Below are positions 37,348-45,887 of a stretch of DNA of 64,000 bases, in pieces. Location of the stretch: contig NZ_AP027291.1 in NCBI RefSeq assembly GCF_030295745.1, positions 2,480,001 through 2,544,000 on the forward strand. The letters are read 5' to 3'. Every line of letters begins with the position of its first letter. Within the stretch, counting starts at the first letter, position 1. The notes below the pieces were generated by a model that worked only from the letters and a program-made list of their open reading frames with translations, was not told the origin of the DNA and searched no databases. The translations under genes were made by a program, and so were the position numbers. The DNA comes from Mycolicibacterium sp. TUM20985. Its GTDB lineage: Bacteria; Actinomycetota; Actinomycetes; Mycobacteriales; Mycobacteriaceae.

Positions 37348-37426
37348 CCCCGTGTCCACCATCCGGGGGCAACCTCATCCCCGACTTGCTACGACGGGAC
37401 TTCACCGCCTCGGTGCCGAACCAGAA

Positions 37427-38810
37427 GGGACTGTGGATTTAACGGTGTTTCCGGCCTGACACGCTGAGCGATGCTCGGCGAGAAAGGTCGCCACGATGAC
37501 GACACTGAATGACGTGACCAAGAAGAAGGCTGAGCAGTCCGCTGAGCAGAAGGCCGCGGTCGAGCTGGTGCGGCTGGCCCAGGAACAGGGCCTGTCACTG
37601 ACCGGACCCGATGGGCTGCTCAAACAGCTGACCAAGACGGTGATCGAGGCCGCGCTGAACGAGGAGATGACCGAGCACCTCGGTTATGAAAAACACGACC
37701 CGCCCGAGGCGGGGTCGAGCAACATCCGCAACGGCACCCGGTCCAAGACTGTCCTGACCGACACCACCGGCCCGGTCGAGATCGACGTACCGCGGGATCG
37801 GGCGGCGACGTTCGAGCCGCAGATCGTCAAGAAACGGCAGCGCCGGCTCACCGGTGTCGATGAGGTCGTGCTGTCGTTGTACGCCAAAGGGCTTACCACC
37901 GGCGAGATTTCGGCGCACTTCGCCGAGATCTACGGTGCCTCGGTCTCCAAGGAGACGATCAGCCGAATCACCGACAAGGTACTCGAGGAGATGAACGAAT
38001 GGACGGTACGGCCTCTGGATGAGACCTACGCCGCGATCTTCATCGACGCGATCGTGGTGAAGGTCCGCGACGGCCAGGTCGCCAACCGACCGTTCTACGC
38101 CGCCATCGGGGTCACCCTGGGCGGGGAACGCGACATCCTCGGCCTGTGGGCCGGCACCGGCGGTGAAGGCGCCAAGTTCTGGATGGCCGTGCTCACCGAC
38201 CTACGAAACCGCGGCGTCAAGGACACCTTCTTCGTGGTCTGCGACGGCCTCAAGGGACTGCCCGAAGTGGTGAGCAACGTGTGGCCCCAAGCGATCGTCC
38301 AAACGTGCATCATTCACTTGATACGCAACACCTTTCGGCTCACGTCCCGCAAGTACTGGGATGAGATCAAACGCGATGTGAAGCCGATCTACACCGCGGT
38401 CAATGCTACTGCGGCCCGCTCGGCGTTCGATGATCTGGCCGAGAAATGGGGACAGCGCTACCCAGCGGTGATCAAACTCTGGGACAACGCCTGGAACGAG
38501 TTCATCCCGTTCCTGGACTACGACGTGGAGATACGGAAGGTGATCTGCTCGACGAATGCCATCGAGTCACTCAACGCCCGCTACCGCCGCGCAATCAAGG
38601 CCCGCGGGCACTTCCCCTCCGAGCAGGCCGCCCTGAAATGCCTGTACCTCGTCACCCGATCCCTGGACCCGACCGGCGTCGGCAGGGCACGATGGACGAT
38701 GCGGTGGAAACCCGCGCTGAATGCGTTCGCGATCACCTTCGGCGACCGATTCCCGGCAGCCGAAACCTACTGATGAAAACCGCCGGAAACACCGTTAACG
38801 AGATAGTCCC
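37427..38810 (+). mobile_element. IS256-family insertion sequence with 8-bp target duplication
   Basis: 1384 bp. Terminal inverted repeats begin GGGACT at both ends and share TTAACGGTGTTTCCGGC (37439-37455 and the complement of 38782-38798). The 8 bases AACCAGAA flank it on both sides (37419-37426 and 38811-38818), the duplication length typical of IS256. One intact transposase gene is inside. The insertion splits the Asn-Gln/Lys codons of an older IS3 transposase. Confidence 0.93.
37496..38773 (+). CDS. IS256-family transposase (mutator type)
   Basis: 425 residues. The Transposase_mut pattern is present: MTEHLGYEKHDPPEAGSSNI and RNGTRSKTVLTD near residue 70, the first catalytic Asp in YAAIFIDAIVVKVRDGQV, the second in FFVVCDGLKGLPEVV with the following WPQAIVQTCIIHLIRN, and the Glu in VICSTNAIESLNARYRRAI. 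ATG 37496 with GAGAAAGG upstream. The gene is full length without lesions, so the element may be mobile. Confidence 0.95.
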   Translation: MTTLNDVTKKKAEQSAEQKAAVELVRLAQEQGLSLTGPDGLLKQLTKTVIEAALNEEMTEHLGYEKHDPPEAGSSNIRNGTRSKTVLTDTTGPVEIDVPRDRAATFEPQIVKKRQRRLTGVDEVVLSLYAKGLTTGEISAHFAEIYGASVSKETISRITDKVLEEMNEWTVRPLDETYAAIFIDAIVVKVRDGQVANRPFYAAIGVTLGGERDILGLWAGTGGEGAKFWMAVLTDLRNRGVKDTFFVVCDGLKGLPEVVSNVWPQAIVQTCIIHLIRNTFRLTSRKYWDEIKRDVKPIYTAVNATAARSAFDDLAEKWGQRYPAVIKLWDNAWNEFIPFLDYDVEIRKVICSTNAIESLNARYRRAIKARGHFPSEQAALKCLYLVTRSLDPTGVGRARWTMRWKPALNAFAITFGDRFPAAETY

Positions 38811-38834
38811 AACCAGAAGTGGTGCGGCGACTTT

Positions 38835-38854
38835 TAATGCCGACGTCGGCATTA
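38835..38854. repeat. Perfect 20-bp palindrome at the left edge of the RIT element
   Basis: TAATGCCGACGTCGGCATTA is its own reverse complement. It lies between the IS3 target and the left terminal repeat, and shares ATGCCGAC with that repeat. There is no equivalent at the right end. Confidence 0.85.
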
Positions 38855-38857
38855 GAA

Positions 38858-38901
38858 GTCTTATGCCGACCCGTGGAATATGCCGACAGTCGTTGCGATG
38901 G
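38858..38901. repeat. Left terminal inverted repeat of RIT element
   Basis: It matches the complement of 42191-42234 over 44 bases: 33 identical, two mismatches (CG against GC), then nine identical (TTGCGATGG). It contains two copies of ATGCCGAC, at 38863 and 38880, a possible pair of recombinase binding sites. Confidence 0.9.
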
Positions 38902-38995
38902 TGCAGCCCAACGGTGGTGCTGAGGTACAAAAGGTCGGCATAGTCGCATAGTCGTGGTCACGCTTCAGGCACTGAATTGTCTGGAGGTGAGGTCC

Positions 38996-40234
38996 GTGAC
39001 GAAGAGATCGCCGACGGCCCGGTCGTATCCGGTTCGAGTCCCGCGGGTTCCGGTGGGCCCTTTGGCGCCGATGGTGCTGGGCGAGTGTTCGGGATGGTTG
39101 GCCGGGCTGGGCTATTCGCCGGGTTCGGCGGCCGCGGTCGTGAATGTGTTGGAACGACTGAGCTGGTGGATGCAGCTGGTGGGCGTCGAGGTCGACGACA
39201 TCGATGAGGATCTGCTGGCCCGGTTCCTCGAAGTGGAGGGATCCCGAGATCTTCCGTGCGCCACAGTGAAGCGTTGGATCGGCACCATACGCAGGTTCTT
39301 GATGGCCGCCGGCTATCTGAATTCGGCTGGGGTCCAAATAGATTCACTCACGCCGGTGAAGTCCGCGGTGGTGGACTGGTGTTCGTGGATGCGGCAGCAG
39401 CGCGGACTGACTGAGAAGACCATCGCGGCCCGTTGTCACTACGCGGCCGGCCTTCTGGAGGTGTTGACGGCGGCTGACGGTTCGGTACAGTGGCGGCGCC
39501 TGGACGCGTCGATCATCAACGCCTACGTCGCTGAGCGTGGACGCCCCTACGGTGTTGCTGCACGTGCTCACATCGTCGGATCTGTCCGCTGCCTGCTGCG
39601 GTGGGCGTTGAGCACCGGCCGCCTCGATCGGGACCTGACCGCCGGGATCCTCAAGGCTGCCGGGACGCGGCGATCGTTGCCGCGGGGCGTGGACACCGAT
39701 CAGGTCGCGGCCTTGCTGAGTGTGTGCAATCAGGCCACCGCGCTCGGCGCGCGGGACCGGGCACTCGTCACGATCCTGGTGCGCCTTGGCCTACGTGCTG
39801 GCGAGGCCGCCCAACTGAGGATCGACGACATCGACTGGGCAAGTGGACGTCTCAGGGTCACCGGCAAGGGTCGCGAGCACCTGTTGCCGCTCCCGGTCGA
39901 TGTGGGTCAGGCATTGGAGACGTGGTTACGGCTGCGGCCGCCCGCTCTGGACCGGGCCGTGTTCGTGCGGCTGCGGGCACCCCGACAGATGATGACGACC
40001 TCGGGCATCTCGGGGGTCATCGCCCGGTTATCGGATCTGGCGGGGATCGACCGGATCTACGCGCACCGGCTGCGGCACACCGCCGCGATGGACGTGTTGG
40101 CCGCAGGTGGCTCCTTGACCGAAGCCAAGGAGCTCCCGGGGCACGCCTACACGGTCACCACGATGGGCTACGCGAAAGTCGACCTCGCATCGTTGCGCGA
40201 GTTGGTCGTCCCGTTCGGGCAGGTGCCGCGATGA
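38996..40234 (+). CDS. RIT tyrosine recombinase, first of three
   Basis: 412 residues from GTG 38996, chosen for GGAGGTGAG seven bases upstream. A SAM-like N-domain (residues about 20-120 and 130-240) precedes the catalytic domain: R in VRLGLRAGEAAQLRIDDID, the HxxR in YAHRLRHTAAMDVLAAGG, and GHAYTVTTMGYAKV with the nucleophilic Tyr. The conserved LGH is PGH here. The stop overlaps the next gene's ATG. All three recombinases are presumably needed for movement, as suggested by their strict co-occurrence in RIT elements. Confidence 0.92.
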   Translation: MTKRSPTARSYPVRVPRVPVGPLAPMVLGECSGWLAGLGYSPGSAAAVVNVLERLSWWMQLVGVEVDDIDEDLLARFLEVEGSRDLPCATVKRWIGTIRRFLMAAGYLNSAGVQIDSLTPVKSAVVDWCSWMRQQRGLTEKTIAARCHYAAGLLEVLTAADGSVQWRRLDASIINAYVAERGRPYGVAARAHIVGSVRCLLRWALSTGRLDRDLTAGILKAAGTRRSLPRGVDTDQVAALLSVCNQATALGARDRALVTILVRLGLRAGEAAQLRIDDIDWASGRLRVTGKGREHLLPLPVDVGQALETWLRLRPPALDRAVFVRLRAPRQMMTTSGISGVIARLSDLAGIDRIYAHRLRHTAAMDVLAAGGSLTEAKELPGHAYTVTTMGYAKVDLASLRELVVPFGQVPR

Positions 40235-41163
40235 GGACACTGCGCGAACGACTCGATGAGTACTTGCAGCTGCGCCGGTCTCTGGGGTTTCAGCTCAACG
40301 ACCTCGAACGCCAAGTCGGCTTGTTCTGCACCTGGCTCGAAGCTCAAGGCCAGACAACGACGTTCACCATCGATGATGCCGTGACGTGGGCCCGGCTCAA
40401 CCCCGACGCGCACCCCTCATGGTGGGCGACCCGCCTGTCGTTGGTGCGCCGCTTCGCCGCCTACCTCCACGCCGACGATGTCGATGTCCCCGTCATCCCC
40501 AACGGCTTGCTTGCGGCCCGCAAACCCCGAGCCGTTCCCTTCATCTACAGCCAACAAGACATCGATGCGTTGCTTGCCACCTGCGACACCGAGTTCGCCG
40601 ACGAACGGATCGCCGCGACCCTGCGCACCGTCATCGGTCTGCTTGCCGCTACCGGCCTGCGGATCGGCGAAGCACTGAACCTGCGAGTACCCGACATCGA
40701 CCAGCACAACGACCTGCTGACGATCAAGGCCGCGAAGTCTGACGAGCGGCGCGTCCCAGTGCACCCCTCGACGACGGCCGCCCTCAGGCAGTACATCGCT
40801 CTGCCTGCCCGAATGGCCACCCGCCCCGACCCCCACGGCCCGGTCTTCGTGACCTGCAAGGGAACCGGATACGTCTACGTGTCATTTCAGTCCCTGTTCA
40901 AACGAGTCCGGGAGGCTGCCGGGCTCATCCCACGGAGCAGGGCACGCCCCCGTCTGCACGACCTGAGACACACCTTCGCCACCGCGCACATGACCGTGGC
41001 CTATGCCCACGGCGGTGACCCCGACCGGGTGCTCTCGCTGCTGGCCACCTGGCTGGGGCACTCCGACGCCGCCCACACCTACTGGTACCTGACCGCGACC
41101 GGGGAACTCATGGCCCTGGCCGCAAGCAAACTCGAACCCATCTCCGAAAGTGAAATACAGTGA
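40231..41163 (+). CDS. RIT tyrosine recombinase, second of three
   Basis: 310 residues from ATG 40231, overlapping the previous stop (ATGA). N-domain: LRERLDEYLQLRRSLGFQLN. Catalytic residues: R in LLAATGLRIGEALNLRVPDI, the K-containing strand LLTIKAAKSDERRVPVHPST, HDLRHTFATAHM (HxxR), and ATWLGHSDAAHTYWYLTATG with the Tyr. Intact. Its stop overlaps the third gene (GTGA). Confidence 0.92.
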   Translation: MRTLRERLDEYLQLRRSLGFQLNDLERQVGLFCTWLEAQGQTTTFTIDDAVTWARLNPDAHPSWWATRLSLVRRFAAYLHADDVDVPVIPNGLLAARKPRAVPFIYSQQDIDALLATCDTEFADERIAATLRTVIGLLAATGLRIGEALNLRVPDIDQHNDLLTIKAAKSDERRVPVHPSTTAALRQYIALPARMATRPDPHGPVFVTCKGTGYVYVSFQSLFKRVREAAGLIPRSRARPRLHDLRHTFATAHMTVAYAHGGDPDRVLSLLATWLGHSDAAHTYWYLTATGELMALAASKLEPISESEIQ

Positions 41164-42149
41164 ACGCCTTGGCTATTAGTTTGCAGACCTACTTCACGAC
41201 CTTCGCCCACACCCAGCGCGACCTGTCGATCAACACCATCGCTTCCTACCGCGACACCTGGCGGATGCTCCTGAAGTACCTGACCGCGACACTCGGGATT
41301 CCCGCCGACGCACTCGACTTCGACGCCGTCACCGCCACGCACGTCACCGGGTTTCTCGACCACCTCGAACACGAACGTGGCAACAGCAGCAGAACCCGCA
41401 ACGCCCGACTCACCGCGATCCGCTCCGTGCTCGGCCGGGCTCTGCCCGACCATCCCGAGCACGCCGCCACCATCACCCAGGTCCTTGCGATCCCACCCAA
41501 ACGCACAATCAGGCCCGTCATCGAGTTCCTGACCCCCGCAGAGGTCGACGCACTACTGGCCGCACCAGACCCCACCACCTGGACCGGGCGACGCGACCAC
41601 GCCCTGCTGGCCATGACCGCGCAAACCGGTCTGCGGATCAGCGAGATCTGCTCACTGACCCACGACGACATCCACCTCGGCACCGGCCCTCACATCGCCT
41701 GCACCGGCAAAGGACGTCGCCAACGGATCACCCCGCTGACCAGAGCCACCGCCAGCACCATGACGACCTATCTCGCCGAACGGATGACCCGGCCAGGCTC
41801 CGCGCTGTTCTGCGGCCCCCACGGACAACCCTTGTCCCGCGACGCACTCGAACATCGCCTCGCCACGCACATCGCGACCGCGACGACCACCTGTCTCAGC
41901 CTCACCGCCAAGCACGTCACGATGCACACCCTGCGCCACACCGCGGCGATGAACCTTCTCGCCGCTGGAGTCGACGTCTCCGTAATCGCCTTATGGCTCG
42001 GGCACAGCGACACCCACAGCACCGACGCCTACCTCCACGCCGACATGGCCATCAAACAAGCCGCCATCGACCGGACCAGGCCACCCAACGTCAAGCCCGG
42101 GATCTACCGCCCCGCGCCCAACATCCTGGCCTGGCTGACATCCCTGTGA
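41160..42149 (+). CDS. RIT tyrosine recombinase, third of three
   Basis: 329 residues from GTG 41160. N-domain LQTYFTTFAHTQRDLSINTI then ASYRDTWRMLLKYL. Catalytic residues: R in AQTGLRISEICSLTHDDIHL, K in ACTGKGRRQRITPLT, HTLRHTAAMNLLAAGVDVSV (HxxR), and ALWLGHSDTHSTDAYLHADM with the Tyr. Intact. It ends 41 bases before the right terminal repeat. Confidence 0.92.
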   Translation: MNALAISLQTYFTTFAHTQRDLSINTIASYRDTWRMLLKYLTATLGIPADALDFDAVTATHVTGFLDHLEHERGNSSRTRNARLTAIRSVLGRALPDHPEHAATITQVLAIPPKRTIRPVIEFLTPAEVDALLAAPDPTTWTGRRDHALLAMTAQTGLRISEICSLTHDDIHLGTGPHIACTGKGRRQRITPLTRATASTMTTYLAERMTRPGSALFCGPHGQPLSRDALEHRLATHIATATTTCLSLTAKHVTMHTLRHTAAMNLLAAGVDVSVIALWLGHSDTHSTDAYLHADMAIKQAAIDRTRPPNVKPGIYRPAPNILAWLTSL

Positions 42150-42190
42150 ATATGCCGACCCCTCAGCCCCGAAAGCCGCGCAGGAGAGCG

Positions 42191-42234
42191 CCATCGCAAG
42201 CACTGTCGGCATATTCCACGGGTCGGCATAAGAC
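42191..42234. repeat. Right terminal inverted repeat of RIT element
   Basis: Complement of the left repeat at 38858-38901. It ends in CATAAGAC directly against the resumed IS3 reading frame at ATG 42235. Confidence 0.9.
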
Positions 42235-42500
42235 ATGACCGAGATCCCCATTGGCGAGGGCAAGCTGTACCTGGCCACCGTGCTCGACTTGTGCTCCCGG
42301 CGCCTGTTGGCGTGTCCGACCTCGGCGCACCCTAAATCCGACCTGGCGTGTGATGCGATTACGATCGCCGCGGCGTCGCGCGGGGGGGCGTGCCACCATC
42401 GGGGGCGTGATCATTCACACCGACCGGGGTCGACCTACACTGCGTCCCGCTTTACTGCTCTGTGCCGCAACAGACTTGGTGTCCGACAATCGATTTGACG

Positions 42501-43197
42501 GGTCGGATCCTGCCTGTTGGCCGGTGGTCCGGCCTTTCTGGTCAGGCCTGGCTTCTTCGCGAAGACCGACCAGATGTGTTCCTGGGAGCACAGTCGGGCG
42601 ACGCGGTTCTCCCCGGCGGTGATCCCGCGTCCGGGGAGTTCATCGGCGATGAATCGATACCCGAACGCCGGGTCGTCGGTGTGGATGCCGCGGGCCGCGT
42701 TGATCAGATGCGCGTCAGCCCAGTAACGTTGTGACACTGGCTCTTTGCACCACTTGAAGAACGCTTGTGTGGAGAATCCGAGCACCCGGCAGGTCACCGT
42801 GACGGGCACTGTGTCAGCGGCATGGTCAAGGACCAGCGGGTACATCATTTTGGGTTGACGCGCCGGGAGAGATAGCCCACGGCGCGCCGCATGACCTCGG
42901 CTTCTGCTCGAGGAGCTCGCGGTGCGTCAGACCGCTCGCGTGCGCTGCGTCGAGTGCAGCCGCGATCTGCTTGATCCGTTTGTGGGCTTCGCGCAGCTCC
43001 GCCGACTGGTCGCCGGCACGTTGACCATCGGGATCAAGGCCGTCGTCGCGGTCGGCGATCTTGAGCCAGCGATGCAAGCAGGCTTCAGAGATGCCGAAGT
43101 CCTTTGCGAACTGACGGACCGGGGCCTCGCCCTTGCGGGCCAAGGCGATCACGTCTCGGCGGAACTCTTCGGGAAATGCTTTCGGCACGAAAAACAT
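42501..43197 (-). pseudogene. Truncated, frameshifted IS3-family orfA-orfB
   Basis: OrfA starts at ATG 43197 (PKAFPEEFRRDVIALARKGE, then FGISEACLHRWLKIADRDDG). After AHKRIK, a foreign stretch of about 17 residues (42917-42970) intervenes, then LLEQ, and the frame is lost; the expected tail EAEVMRRAVGYLSRRVNPK is present in another frame. OrfB begins at about 42848 (YPLVLDHAADTVPVTVTCRV, then GFSTQAFFKWCKEPVSQRYW) and ends after SVFAKKPGLTRKAGPP near 42510, tail to tail with another IS3 fragment. The catalytic domain is absent. Confidence 0.75.
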
Positions 43198-43272
43198 CCT
43201 TTCACCGTGAGGAACGATCCTCACAGATCAGATGTCAACCAAACCCGGGGCAGTCCCTAACGAGGCAGTGAA

Positions 43273-43617
43273 GCATTCGCCACGGGGTACGTCGAGAGCG
43301 TCGCCCTTCACGCCGACCAACAGGGCCGCGGTCTGGGGCGTCTGGTCAGGGATCACGCAAAAGCGATCATCCGCGCTCAGCATCGGCTCGGCGCCCTCAA
43401 TGCAGTCGAGAGTGCCGCTCCGTTCTATGTCGGTCGGGGTTGGCAACCTTGGTGCGGTCCGACTCGGGCGGACACTCCCGGTGGGGTGGTCGATACCTAC
43501 GACCCGGCTGATCGGAATTTCGTCTTGCCGACGGTCAGCACCGGCCGCCGACTTGCGGAGTCGGCACCGCTGAGCGGCGGCGAGCCGACAGGTTCACTGA
43601 CTTCCTACAGTAGCTAG
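43273..43617 (+). pseudogene. C-terminal part of an AAC(2')-like GNAT acetyltransferase
   Basis: A frame without its own start reads TGYVESVALHADQQGRGLGR (acetyl-CoA binding Q/RGxG loop), then HRLGALNAVESAAPFYVGRG and WQPWCGPTRADTPGG, finally NFVLP. This matches the C-terminal two thirds of mycobacterial aminoglycoside 2'-N-acetyltransferases. It runs to TAG 43617. Its N-terminal counterpart lies at 26990 on the same strand. Confidence 0.65.
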
Positions 43618-44076
43618 GCTGCACCGTACCCAAAGCCTCGGGTAGACAGTCGAATCCATGCCAGTCATGGCCCCTTGGTGGCGCACCCGGATTCTCGCTC
43701 GGGACGGTCACGCGCAGCGCCACCGACGGGGCGTGCACCGCGTGTGTTCATGCATTGAGGTCTACTCCCGGCCAGGATGTCCTCGTAGCTAGGCGATCCA
43801 GCCTTGCGGGTTGGCAGTGCGTCCACGGGCCTGAACCGTCGCGAATACCTCGTACTAATCCGCCACGATCTTCGTAGCTAAGCTAGGTGAGGAGGCTGCT
43901 GACTAATCTCGCGTGGCGGTCGAGTGTTTGGTCGCGAGATGTTGGGATGCTTTGGGGGTGTAAGCTCGCCGACTCATCGGTGCGCCGACGCAAACGGGCG
44001 GACGATTGCTCACCGGATGCGTCGCCGCCACGCGGTACGGTGTCGATCGCCCGGAAGTGTTTCGATACAACCGATC
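43618..44076. other. 460-base gap without a convincing gene
   Basis: Short frames only; none with family features. The region separates the mobile-element block from the convergent DUF2249-catalase-Fur group. Confidence 0.4.
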
Positions 44077-44361
44077 TCAGAGCGACCGGGGAAGGTCCAT
44101 GATCTTGACGATACGGATCCGCCACAGTCGCTCGGACTGACTGCCTTCCAGATATCGCCATTTGTGGGCACCGGGACGCGCCCGTGCGAACTGCTGGCGT
44201 AGGTCAAGCGGATCGTGACAGATGACTAGGACGAAGGACTGGCCGACTTCCAGCGCGTCGAAGCGGGCGAAGATCATCTGGTCGCGTTGAGATTTGGGAA
44301 ACCGGCGCACGTCCAGTTCGTCGGCACCGTCGAAGCTCATCTCGGGGTCGGGAAGGCTCAT
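44077..44361 (-). CDS. DUF2249 domain protein
   Basis: 94 residues. The DUF2249 core is DELDVRRFPKSQRDQMIFAR, FDALEVGQSFVLVICHDPLD and LRQQFARARPG, with His in SFVLVICHDP. The function of the domain is unknown; it often occurs with haemerythrin, nitrite/NO or SirA-like proteins. Nine bases separate it from the catalase stop, so it is translated from the catalase-Fur transcript. A larger paralogue fused to a cupin lies at 51005. Confidence 0.85.
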   Translation of the reverse strand: MSLPDPEMSFDGADELDVRRFPKSQRDQMIFARFDALEVGQSFVLVICHDPLDLRQQFARARPGAHKWRYLEGSQSERLWRIRIVKIMDLPRSL

Positions 44362-44370
44362 CTCGTCATC

Positions 44371-45864
44371 TCATTCCTCACCCATGCCCTCGGAGGGGGT
44401 TGAAGCATTCCCTTGGCGGACAGACTTTTCGATGCGCGCCCCGAGGTTGGCATCGACGCTGCGCCAGTATTGCAGCGCACGGTCGAGCACGTCACCGGTG
44501 ACGCCGCCGGTCAGCGCGCCGGCGATCTGTTCGACGGCAGCGGTACGTTGCGCGTCGTCCCAGACTTCACGCACCAGCGTGCCGGGCTGTACGAAGTCGT
44601 CGTCGTCAGAGTGCAGCGAATAGGCCGAGCGGAGCAGCTCGCCGTCGGTCTCCCAGCCGTCCTCGGCCGGTCCGGTGTCATCCGACCAGGGCCGTCCGAT
44701 GCTGTTGGGTGCGTAGACGGCGCCATCGCCTGCGTGATGGTAGGTCATCTGGCCGTCGAACATGTAGGTGTTCGTCTGCAGGCCGTCGCGGGGTTGGTTG
44801 ACCGGCAGTTGGTGGAAGTTCGTGCCGATGCGGTTGCGTTGGGCGTCGGCGTAGGCGAAGGCGCGGCCGAGCAGCATCTTGTCCGGGGACAGCCCGGTGC
44901 CGGGCACGGTGTTGCCCGGGGAGAAGGCGGCCTGCTCGATCTGGGCGAAGAAGTTCTCCGGGTTGCGGCTCAGGGTGTAGGTGCCGACCGGGATCAGGGG
45001 GTAGTCGGCGTGTGGCCACACCTTGGTCAGGTCAAATGGGTTGAAGCGGTAGTCGGCGGCCTCGGCGTAGGGCATCACTTGAACCGATAGCCGCCAGCTT
45101 GGGTGGTCGCCGTGAGCGATCGCCTCAAACAGATCCCGGCGGTGGAAGTCGGCGTCCTCGCCGGCGAGTGTGGCGGCTTCGGCGTTGGTGAAGAACTCCA
45201 TGCCCTGTTCGGTGTGGAAGTGATACTTCACCCAGAACTTCTCCCCTCCGGCGTTGACCCACAGATAGGTGTGCGAACCGTACCCGTTCATGTGCCGCCA
45301 CGTCCTGGGCAGTCCGCGCTGACCCATGAGATAGGTGACCTGATGCGCCGATTCTGGATTCAAAGTCCAGAAATCCCACTGCATCTGGGCGGAGCGCAAG
45401 CCGGAGTCCGGTAGCCGCTTCTGGCTACGGATGAAGTGCGGGAACTTGATCGGATCGCGGAGGAAGAAGATCGGCGTGTTGTTGCCGACGATGTCGTAGT
45501 TGCCCTCTGCGGTATAGAACTTCATCGCGTACCCACGCACGTCCCGCCAGGTGTCGGGGCTGCCTTGCTCCCCGGCCACGGTGGAGAATCGCACCAGCAG
45601 ATCGGTGTTCGTACCCTTCTGGAACAGCGCGGCCTTCGTGTACTGGGAAACGTCCTCGGTAACCTGCAGGCCGCCGAAAGCGCCTGAGCCCTTCGCGTGC
45701 GGGCTACGTTCGGGCACTCGTTCTCGGTTGAAGTGCGCCATCTGCTCCAGAAAGTGCACGTCGTGCAACACGATCGGCCCATTGGATCCCACCGTCAGCG
45801 AGTTGCGATCGCTAGCCGCTGGTGCACCGGAGCTCGTCGTCGAGCCGGATTCCGAAGTAGTCAT
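44371..45864 (-). CDS. katA: Monofunctional haem catalase
   Basis: 497 residues, small-subunit size. The catalytic His is H56 in [19 protein letters not shown]. The Asn is in [20 protein letters not shown], and the proximal Tyr in [17 protein letters not shown]. It removes hydrogen peroxide in the cytoplasm. It is encoded directly downstream of a Fur-family gene (23-base gap) on the same strand, the arrangement typical of peroxide-responsive regulation, with the DUF2249 gene behind. Confidence 0.95.
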   Translation of the reverse strand: MTTSESGSTTSSGAPAASDRNSLTVGSNGPIVLHDVHFLEQMAHFNRERVPERSPHAKGSGAFGGLQVTEDVSQYTKAALFQKGTNTDLLVRFSTVAGEQGSPDTWRDVRGYAMKFYTAEGNYDIVGNNTPIFFLRDPIKFPHFIRSQKRLPDSGLRSAQMQWDFWTLNPESAHQVTYLMGQRGLPRTWRHMNGYGSHTYLWVNAGGEKFWVKYHFHTEQGMEFFTNAEAATLAGEDADFHRRDLFEAIAHGDHPSWRLSVQVMPYAEAADYRFNPFDLTKVWPHADYPLIPVGTYTLSRNPENFFAQIEQAAFSPGNTVPGTGLSPDKMLLGRAFAYADAQRNRIGTNFHQLPVNQPRDGLQTNTYMFDGQMTYHHAGDGAVYAPNSIGRPWSDDTGPAEDGWETDGELLRSAYSLHSDDDDFVQPGTLVREVWDDAQRTAAVEQIAGALTGGVTGDVLDRALQYWRSVDANLGARIEKSVRQGNASTPSEGMGEE

Positions 45865-45887
45865 GCTGTTCTCCGCTCAGTTGGGCG

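Larger units (their letters stand above)
36090..37377 (+). mobile_element. IS3-family insertion sequence (frameshifted orfB)
   Basis: Ends are imperfect inverted repeats: 36090-36115 (TGGGGTTGACCC, then GATGGTGGACA) against the reverse complement of 37352-37377 (TGAGGTTGCCCC, then GATGGTGGACA). Both begin with TG, as in the family. The length is about 1288 bp, with orfA and orfB. No target duplication is visible, and a fragment of a different IS3 orfB begins at the very next base, so the insertion was followed by or caused a deletion on its left. Confidence 0.8.
38832..42234 (+). mobile_element. RIT (recombinase-in-trio) element
   Basis: About 3.4 kb. Three tandem, overlapping tyrosine recombinase genes are enclosed by inverted repeats of 44 bases (38858-38901 and 42191-42234), 33 of them exact, starting GTCTTATGCCGACCCGTGG. 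This is the published RIT organisation. The restored reading frame of the interrupted IS3 orfB (WCGD/MTEIP) places the insertion between 38831 and 42235. The right repeat abuts the target directly; at the left 26 extra bases, mostly a perfect palindrome, separate target from repeat. GAC is found at both junctions and may be the crossover triplet. Confidence 0.9.
37378..42500 (+). pseudogene. IS3-group orfB fragment cut by IS256 and RIT elements
   Basis: Three pieces, 37378-37426, 38811-38831 and 42235 to about 42500, join into one reading frame: PDLLRRDFTASVPNQ, then KWCGD, then MTEIPIGEGKLYLATVLDLC and so on. WCGDMTEIP contains the first catalytic Asp of IS3-group transposases. The third piece has two compensating frameshifts around HTDRGSTYTASRF (second Asp) and stops near 42498. 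The N-terminal half was lost to the left where another IS3 element sits. The order of events is at least: this IS3, then IS256 and RIT insertions. Confidence 0.8.

Noticed and set aside
38835..42234. CRISPR-like repeats because of recurring ATGCCGAC
   Set aside because: The repeats are terminal inverted repeats of the RIT element and a palindrome, not regularly spaced units.
42235..42498. Independent 87-residue gene starting MTEIPIGEGK
   Set aside because: The ATG is an internal Met of the IS3 orfB (WCGDMTEIP) exposed by the RIT insertion.
42917..42970. Ser/Thr protein kinase gene
   Set aside because: Only about 18 residues resemble a kinase and they sit inside a dead transposase orfA; no other kinase motif is nearby.
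43618..44076. tRNA or other small RNA gene in the gap beside the mobile block
   Set aside because: No cloverleaf, TPsiC-like segment or conserved RNA motif could be recognised.
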